DNA from: Marvania coccoides
Taxonomy: Eukaryota > Chlorophyta > Trebouxiophyceae > Chlorellales > Chlorellaceae
DNA: 64,000 nucleotides
Reading direction: 5' to 3'
Assembly (NCBI GenBank): GCA_963854735.1
Contig: OY978108.1
Location: 62,001 to 126,000, forward strand
Shown: positions 62,716 to 64,000 of the stretch, one piece after another
Layout of the letters: every line of letters begins with the position of its first letter
Position numbering within the stretch: position 1 is the first letter of the stretch
Notes under the pieces: model-generated
What the model was told of the DNA's origin: nothing
Seen by the model: only the letters and a program-made list of their open reading frames with translations
Database searches by the model: none
Translations under genes and position numbers: made by a program

Positions 62716-64000
62716 CTAGCGCCTGCCCTTGCCCTTTTTCTTGTTGGAGCCGCCCTTGGCCGGCGCTGCCTTCTCCGCCGCCTTCTCAACCGGCCGGGTC
62801 GACGCATCCAGCGAGGCATCCACCTTGCCAGCCCCCTGGCTGCCCTTTGTGGCGTCCGCTGCCTTCCTTTTCTTTCTCGCTTTCTTGGCGTCGCTGCGCT
62901 GCCACTTGGGCAGCCACCGCTCTGGGTCAGGCAGGGGCCCTGGATTCGCAGGGTCAAACCCGTTCGGCAGCCTCTTCTTGCGCCTGCGCTTCTTCTTCTT
63001 CTCATCCCCATCGGTGGCCTTGCGCTTGCTTCCAGCCGCCGCCGCTGCTCCTGCCGTCTCGCTGCCTTCGCCGCCAACCGCCACCCTCCTCTGTGCCCCG
63101 CCACCGGCAGTCACCCCAGCAGACTCCAGCGCGTCCACCTCCGCTGCAGACAGCGTCGCCACCGCAGGCAGCTTGGCGGCCAGCTGCGGGGCGTCTGCTG
63201 GGCGGCAGCACGCCACCAGCCGGGGCAGCGTGCGCAGCAGCTCGGGGTCTTCCAGAGCCGCAGGGTCTTCAGCCGCCAGGCGCAGCAGGTCTGAAGCAGC
63301 CGCTTCCACGTTGCCGCGGCGAGAATCCAGCGCTGCCAGCCTCCTCAACGCCCACCGAGTGGCGGCAGCCTGAGCAGACCCGCTGTGCTGCTCTAACGCG
63401 GAACGAATGATGCTCGCCGCGCCCTCCAGGTCGCCGCCCTGCTCCAGCAGCGCCGCGCGGGTCGCAATCACAGCAGGTTGCCCCTGCTGAGCCGCTGGAA
63501 GCTCGCCCAGTAGCGCTGCAGCAGCCGCCGCGTCGCCCCGCGCCGCTTCCAGCTGCGCTCGCGCCAGGCGCACCGCCACAACCGCGTTAGACCCCACGGG
63601 GGCGTCCCCCTCTGCTGCCACCAGCGCCGCCGCCGCCTCCTTGCTCTTGCCATCACGGGACAGCAGCGCCGCCTGCAGCAGCGCGGCGTTGGTGGAGCCT
63701 TTGTGGTGGTGCGCGAGTGAGCGCACAGCCTCCCGCGCCACGTCCATTTTGCCTGCAGCCAGTGCAGCCGTGGCATACCCACTCAGCACCGCCTCGCAGT
63801 GAGAGGGCCCTAGGCGGGACGCCAGCGTCGATTTTACGTGCAGGAACCCGCTGCTGCGTTCCACCGACGACTCCAGCGCGCGCAGGCCCTCTCCCGCCGC
63901 CTTGCGGTCCCCTGACCGCAGGCGCAGCAGCACCGCTGCCAGATCGGTCGCTGCTGCTGCCACCACCGCCGGGTCGCCGCTCTTCAGCACGCTCTGCAAC
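62716..64000 (-). CDS. SRP72: signal recognition particle 72 kDa subunit (SRP72), 3' part
   Basis: Open from the right edge to the stop at 62716; 427 visible residues, so the N-terminal TPR part is outside the window. The visible N-terminal portion is a run of TPR-like helix pairs (about 30-270: GYATAALAAGKMDVAREAV, GGDLEGAASIIRSAL, DSRRGNVEAAASDLLRL). The C-terminus has the SRP72 RNA-binding domain: basic KKKKRRRKKRLPNGFDP, then PDPERWLPKWQRS, the family's hallmark PDPERWLP, and a Lys-rich tail. SRP72 with SRP68 binds 7S RNA and supports ER targeting of secretory proteins. Frame is intact with no intron in the visible part. Confidence 0.9.
   Translation of the reverse strand, partial: LQSVLKSGDPAVVAAAATDLAAVLLRLRSGDRKAAGEGLRALESSVERSSGFLHVKSTLASRLGPSHCEAVLSGYATAALAAGKMDVAREAVRSLAHHHKGSTNAALLQAALLSRDGKSKEAAAALVAAEGDAPVGSNAVVAVRLARAQLEAARGDAAAAAALLGELPAAQQGQPAVIATRAALLEQGGDLEGAASIIRSALEQHSGSAQAAATRWALRRLAALDSRRGNVEAAASDLLRLAAEDPAALEDPELLRTLPRLVACCRPADAPQLAAKLPAVATLSAAEVDALESAGVTAGGGAQRRVAVGGEGSETAGAAAAAGSKRKATDGDEKKKKRRRKKRLPNGFDPANPGPLPDPERWLPKWQRSDAKKARKKRKAADATKGSQGAGKVDASLDASTRPVEKAAEKAAPAKGGSNKKKGKGRR

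Noticed and set aside
1..64000. tRNA, rRNA and CRISPR arrays
   Set aside because: I scanned for T-loop words (GGTTCGAATCC-type) with matching stems and for regularly spaced repeats and found none convincing. The AAAAC tract at 23880-23900 is a simple repeat in the element tail.

Overview
The window is nuclear DNA of a green alga (Chlorophyta). Nearly every gene is split by short spliceosomal introns (about 50-300 bp, GT-AG with two probable GC-AG cases). Plastid genes carry transit-peptide-like N-termini, and coding exons are GC-rich while intergenic DNA is AT-rich. Many stop codons are followed by TGTAA, the polyadenylation signal typical of chlorophytes. The gene set (PsbQ, SufD, CCB2, CSP41a, plastid L3, class II photolyase, TPLATE, half-CXXC and MYND-type fingers) also points to the green lineage. 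I cannot place it below phylum. Exon boundaries were derived by eye from splice motifs and phase agreement.

Left third (1-24 kb): an alanine-rich helical protein without a visible first exon; THOC1 (-); about 2.7 kb of poor DNA with decayed leucine-rich-repeat fragments; a secreted phospholipase A2-like protein; a BAR-domain protein. Next comes a minus-strand block of PsbQ, NDUFAF8 and TPLATE, the last two only 24 bp apart. A divergent RpiA-like protein and a hotdog thioesterase are transcribed divergently. EMC6 (four small exons) and a coiled-coil protein follow, then a truncated P-loop ATPase next to an interspersed repeat.

Middle (24-47 kb): a plastid-type membrane protein, coatomer delta, an unknown protein, a decayed MYND-finger gene, CCB2, SufD divergent from a small predicted thylakoid protein, an mTERF-like helical protein, a 1031-residue half-CXXC/TFIIS-N/CCCH protein, CK2 alpha with an organelle-type leader, a bZIP factor and class II CPD photolyase.

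Right part (47-64 kb): CAF1 deadenylase, an A/B-type cyclin, the second (inverted) copy of the repeat with hairpins, plastid L3, CSP41a, an ORF series interrupted by in-frame stops, a fatty-acid-desaturase-like protein, a DUF3755/SANT-like protein and the 3' end of SRP72, which runs off the right edge.

The genes are mostly independent housekeeping functions. A plastid theme recurs: PsbQ, CCB2, SufD, CSP41a, L3 and several unknown targeted membrane proteins. The most notable locus is the NDUFAF8-TPLATE pair. It has the layout of a dicistronic nuclear mRNA: a 67-codon upstream ORF with a weak start, no AUG in any frame before the next start, and a strong start for the 1287-codon downstream ORF.
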